A stretch of DNA of 8,134 nt. It comes from an uncultured Candidatus Saccharibacteria bacterium. Lineage in GTDB: Bacteria > Patescibacteriota > Saccharimonadia > Saccharimonadales > Saccharimonadaceae. Below are positions 6,027-8,134 of the stretch, in pieces (positions within the stretch are counted from its first letter, which is position 1; every line of letters begins with the position of its first letter). A program made the translations under genes and the position numbers. The notes under the pieces were generated by a model. That model had not been told where the DNA came from, ran no database searches, and saw only the letters and a program-made list of their open reading frames with translations. The stretch spans positions 1 through 8,134 of the forward strand of contig CALEKV010000080.1 of assembly GCA_937902525.1 (NCBI GenBank), read 5' to 3'.

Positions 6027-6164
6027 ATGCCAAAGCGAACACACCAACCACACACACGCCACCGTGCCAAAACCCACGGGTTTCGTGCGCGTGTAGCCAC
6101 AAAGGCTGGACGCTTGGTCCTTAAGCGCCGCCGCGCTAAAGGCCGCGCACGCCTAACGGTTTAG
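6027..6164 (+). CDS. rpmH: Large ribosomal subunit protein bL34
   Basis: A 45-residue, very basic ribosomal protein that packs into 23S r[22 protein letters not shown] and the following [19 protein letters not shown] match the family pattern (KRTxQP, THGFRxRM, GRxVLxxRRxKGRxRL). The start at the second residue of the usual MKRT is extended by one proline (MPKRT). No Shine-Dalgarno sequence precedes the ATG: the purine-rich GAGGGAAGGGG (6001-6011) lies upstream of the -10 and would not be in the mRNA. Translation is therefore probably leaderless. A strong terminator follows 1 base after the stop, so rpmH looks mainly monocistronic despite the following rnpA. Confidence 0.97.
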   Translation: MPKRTHQPHTRHRAKTHGFRARVATKAGRLVLKRRRAKGRARLTV

Positions 6165-6165
6165 C

Positions 6166-6193
6166 AAAATCCCGGGTTACACCCGGGATTTTT
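6166..6193 (+). terminator. Rho-independent terminator after rpmH
   Basis: Arms AAAATCCCGGGT (6166-6177) and ACCCGGGATTTT (6181-6192) are perfectly complementary around a 3-base loop, with a T run at the 3' side. It should separate abundant rpmH mRNA from rnpA expression. Confidence 0.88.
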
Positions 6194-6203
6194 GTATATC
6201 AGG

Positions 6204-6209
6204 TATAAT
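6204..6209 (+). promoter_or_regulatory. -10 element of a probable rnpA promoter
   Basis: Perfect TATAAT 12 bases before the rnpA ATG. No credible -35 exists, since the expected place lies inside the terminator stem. Transcription would start near 6216, giving a leader of about 6 bases. Confidence 0.5.
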
Positions 6210-6221
6210 GGTTAATTAAGT

Positions 6222-6575
6222 ATGTTGTCAAAAATCAACCGGTTTCACGGTCATGCCAGCCAAAAGTATTTGTACAAAAATGGAACACCTGTTCGTTCAC
6301 ATTTAATGGTGCTTAAATACATTATTAACCCGCGCCGTAAAAAAAGCCGTGTTAGTGTGGTGATTAGTAAAAAAGTTCATAAATCAGCCGTTGGTCGCAA
6401 CCGAATCCGGCGGCGTGTTTATGAACTAATTCGCCACGAATTGCCGCAATTTACTGGCGTATATGACTTGGCTGTAATTATTGTGTCTAGCGAAGCTATT
6501 ACCGTAAGCCATCCAGAACTTCAGGCGGTACTGAAAGGCTTGCTGGCTCAAACCCCTATTTACGGTGGTAAATAA
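6222..6575 (+). CDS. rnpA: Ribonuclease P protein component
   Basis: A small basic protein that assists RNase P RNA in removing 5' leaders from tRNA precursors. It is 117 residues, normal for the family. It begins MLSKINRF, like the usual MLxKxxRL. The RNA-binding signature, the RNR motif, is clear: SKKVHKSAVGRNRIRRRVYE (49-68). The C-terminal part has DLAVIIVSSEA (82-92), matching the usual beta strand, and a final helix. The start is the first in-frame ATG and has no Shine-Dalgarno sequence; with the -10 at 6204 a very short leader is predicted. It sits between rpmH and yidC, as in most bacteria. Confidence 0.96.
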   Translation: MLSKINRFHGHASQKYLYKNGTPVRSHLMVLKYIINPRRKKSRVSVVISKKVHKSAVGRNRIRRRVYELIRHELPQFTGVYDLAVIIVSSEAITVSHPELQAVLKGLLAQTPIYGGK

Positions 6576-6576
6576 G

Positions 6577-6585
6577 TGGTATACT
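6577..6585 (+). promoter_or_regulatory. Extended -10 promoter before yidC
   Basis: TGGTATACT has the TGn extension plus TATACT, starting one base past the rnpA stop. The -35 region (about 6557-6562, TATTTA) is poor, which extended -10 promoters tolerate. Transcription would start near 6592, leaving the yidC Shine-Dalgarno sequence in the leader. Confidence 0.5.
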
Positions 6586-6603
6586 TAAAAAAGTAACGTA
6601 GCT

Positions 6604-6610
6604 GGGAGAG
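6604..6610 (+). promoter_or_regulatory. Shine-Dalgarno site fixing the yidC start
   Basis: GGGAGAG precedes ATG 6619 (GGGAG ends 10 bases before it). The in-frame GTG at 6610 overlaps the site itself, so the ATG is preferred. Confidence 0.7.
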
Positions 6611-6618
6611 TGTTTTTT

Positions 6619-7569
6619 ATGTTTGACACACTGATTGTTCAACCGATTTTTAATATCTTGGTGCTTATTTATAGCGTTGTGCCATGGGCGGATTTTGGCA
6701 TTGCCTTAATTATCTTTACGGTTTTGGTCCGTTTTTTGATGTACCCATTGGTTAAAAAGCAGCTACACCAAAGTCGTGCTATGCAAAAAATGCAACCAGC
6801 GCTCAAAAAAATCCAAACGCAATATAAAGATGATAAGCAGGCCCAGGGATTAGCCATGATGGAACTGTATAAGCAGCATAACATCAGCCCGTGGCGTTCC
6901 ATTGTTATTTTGTTTGTGCAAATCCCAATCTTTTTGGCATTATTTACGGTCATTCAGGTTTTTGCTCAACACCGTGACCAAATTGCCAGGTGGACCTACG
7001 ATTTTTTGGAAAATCTCCCTGCTATCCATTCTATAATCCAAAACCCGGACAGTTTTAATCATACGGCGTTTGGGTTTATTGATTTGGGCAGAACATCGGT
7101 TGCGAATGGTCAGATTTATTGGCCACTCATGATTCTTGCCGTAATTGGTGCGGTTACGCAGTATATTATGAGCAAACAAATCATGCCAAAAACCGATCCA
7201 TCAAAAAAGCGTACCTTTAAGCAAATCATGGAAGATGCTGCCAACGGCAAACAGCAGGACCAGGCAGACATGAACCAAATGGTAAGTAATAATATGATGA
7301 AATTTATGCCAATCATGATGTTCTTTATTATGATTTCCCTACCGGGAGCCCTTGCCCTTTACTATGTAATTTCAAACATGGTAGCGGTTATACAACAGGG
7401 CTACATCTTAAGGGGGGACGAACATGAGCTTGAAGAAATTGCCGAGGAACCTACCGTTAAGCTAACGGGCGCAAAAAGCCAAAATAACGCCCAAAAGCGC
7501 GCTAAAGAGGCTAAAGAGGCGCACGTGACTCGGATTGTCGCTAAGGATACTAAAAGAAGGAGTAAATAA
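6619..7569 (+). CDS. yidC: YidC/Oxa1 family membrane protein insertase
   Basis: Inserts membrane proteins into the cytoplasmic membrane, alone or with Sec. It has 316 residues in the compact Gram-positive-type layout: no large periplasmic domain and no lipobox cysteine at the N-terminus. The first core segment (about 22-43) carries the conserved intramembrane arginine, Arg38, in TVLVRFLMYPL. The cytoplasmic hairpin MQKMQPALKKIQTQYKDD (55-72) is the family signature, followed by helices at about 94-117, 167-185, 228-243 and 245-260 (the last pair separated by a short break with SLPGALALYYV). A basic tail rich in K/R (about 282-316) could contact ribosomes, as in other YidC proteins. Its stop overlaps the jag start by 1 base (TAATG), so the two are translationally coupled, as usual for this pair. 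Confidence 0.97.
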   Translation: MFDTLIVQPIFNILVLIYSVVPWADFGIALIIFTVLVRFLMYPLVKKQLHQSRAMQKMQPALKKIQTQYKDDKQAQGLAMMELYKQHNISPWRSIVILFVQIPIFLALFTVIQVFAQHRDQIARWTYDFLENLPAIHSIIQNPDSFNHTAFGFIDLGRTSVANGQIYWPLMILAVIGAVTQYIMSKQIMPKTDPSKKRTFKQIMEDAANGKQQDQADMNQMVSNNMMKFMPIMMFFIMISLPGALALYYVISNMVAVIQQGYILRGDEHELEEIAEEPTVKLTGAKSQNNAQKRAKEAKEAHVTRIVAKDTKRRSK

Positions 7570-8030
7570 TGGACCAACAGCAAGCCATGGATTTTGCGGT
7601 GGAATATTTACAAAACATTGTATCGTTTTTTGGGCAAAACGTACCAGTAACAGCTAGTGTGGAAGATGAAATTATCACCCTACACATCGAATCATCCGAT
7701 TTAAATAGTATATTAATTGGCCGCAACGCCGAAACGCTTCGCAGCCTGCAGTTTATTGTCAGCACCGCCCTGCGCAACCAAGGGGCAGGCTTAACGCGCG
7801 TTAACGTAGATGTGGCGGATTACAAAAAACAGCGTGAGGATAAATTAGCTGAAAAAGCTCGTGGCTGGATTGAAGTAGTCCGGCAGACTGGTGATTCACA
7901 TATTGCACACATTAATGCTGCAGACAGGCGTATTGTGCACCGCGTGGCAAGTGAGTATGATGATATTGAGACCTTTAGTGAAGGCGAAGGGCGTGACCGC
8001 CATATCATCATCGCACAAAAGAGCTCTTAG
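7569..8030 (+). CDS. jag: Jag/KhpB-like RNA-binding protein (KH-R3H)
   Basis: A cytoplasmic RNA-binding protein; its relatives (Jag/KhpB/EloR) pair with KhpA and influence cell elongation in Firmicutes. It has 153 residues. A KH domain spans about 27-84, with the loop IGRNAETLRSLQFIV (50-64) in the usual IGxxGxTLxxLQxLV position. The final glycine of GxxG is replaced by alanine (Ala54). An R3H domain spans about 90-150, with Arg120 and His124 (DRRIVHR) as the R-xxx-H pair, followed by FSEGEGRDRHIII. The Jag-N domain of Firmicutes proteins is absent. The start is supported by AAGGAG (7557-7562), 6 bases before the ATG, and it overlaps the yidC stop by 1 base. Confidence 0.93.
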   Translation: MDQQQAMDFAVEYLQNIVSFFGQNVPVTASVEDEIITLHIESSDLNSILIGRNAETLRSLQFIVSTALRNQGAGLTRVNVDVADYKKQREDKLAEKARGWIEVVRQTGDSHIAHINAADRRIVHRVASEYDDIETFSEGEGRDRHIIIAQKSS

Positions 8031-8062
8031 AATAGGTAATTAACAATAGGGAGTAAAAATCA

Positions 8063-8134
8063 ATGCTTACAACAACTGTAATTATAATTTTGGCGGTAGT
8101 AATAGTAGCTGCAGAATTCGATTTTAAGCAGCTT
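8063..8134 (+). CDS. Start of a membrane or secreted protein, 3' partial
   Basis: AGGGAG (8048-8053) lies 9 bases before an ATG whose frame stays open to the window edge (24 codons). The N-terminus, MLTTTVIIILAVVIVAAEF, is strongly hydrophobic and looks like a membrane anchor, with no leading positive charge. It follows jag by 32 bases with no terminator, so it probably belongs to the same transcript. In many bacteria the next gene is mnmE, but this N-terminus does not fit MnmE. The family cannot be told from 24 residues. Confidence 0.65.
   Translation, partial: MLTTTVIIILAVVIVAAEFDFKQL

Noticed and set aside
6610..6618. GTG start for yidC
   Set aside because: It overlaps the Shine-Dalgarno sequence; ATG 6619 has proper spacing.
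1..8134. Alternative genetic code (UGA as glycine), known in some CPR lineages
   Set aside because: All core genes read through with normal lengths without in-frame TGA, and TGA serves as a stop at 791-793.

Overview
The window holds a bacterial chromosomal replication-origin region. Its core has the canonical order jag, yidC, rnpA, rpmH on the + strand, diverging from dnaA and dnaN on the - strand. The organism is a bacterium using the standard code, with TGA, TAG and TAA all acting as stops. Compact genes, a 45-residue L34, no recF after dnaN, a short Jag without its N-terminal domain, and secreted wall-active proteins next to the origin suggest a Candidate Phyla Radiation lineage, most likely Saccharibacteria (TM7). 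That lineage call is inference from gene content and remembered family resemblance, not from a search.

Left part (2-3015, + strand): an envelope or secreted-protein cluster. It contains a 5'-truncated membrane-anchored protein with a PEGA-like domain, a possible 42-codon ORF bridging the next gap, a secreted protein with a C-terminal NlpC/P60 peptidase domain and an undescribed middle region, and a single-pass membrane protein of unknown function. It converges on dnaN with only 8 bp between stop codons.

Centre (3024-5766, - strand): dnaN (sliding clamp) and dnaA (initiator), separated by a 268-bp non-coding gap. The gap carries a row of DnaA-box-like motifs and, just upstream of dnaN, a DnaA-trio-like tract followed by AT-rich DNA. 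This matches the Bacillus subtilis-type basal unwinding layout. A second group of DnaA boxes, including a perfect TTATCCACA, lies between dnaA and rpmH. The two groups together look like a bipartite oriC.

Right part (6027-8134, + strand): rpmH, rnpA, yidC, jag and the beginning of another membrane protein. L34 serves the ribosome, RnpA is the protein subunit of RNase P, YidC inserts membrane proteins and Jag/KhpB binds RNA. rpmH has a near-consensus promoter placed so close to its ATG that the mRNA should be leaderless or nearly so, and rnpA may be similar. yidC and jag overlap by one base and both have Shine-Dalgarno sequences.

The most interesting signals are the origin architecture (trio tract, one-sided box array, box over the dnaA -35), the leaderless-type rpmH/rnpA starts, a perfect inverted repeat upstream of the rpmH promoter, and an 11-bp-phased triple repeat after dnaA. 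No mobile element, CRISPR array, tRNA or rRNA was seen.
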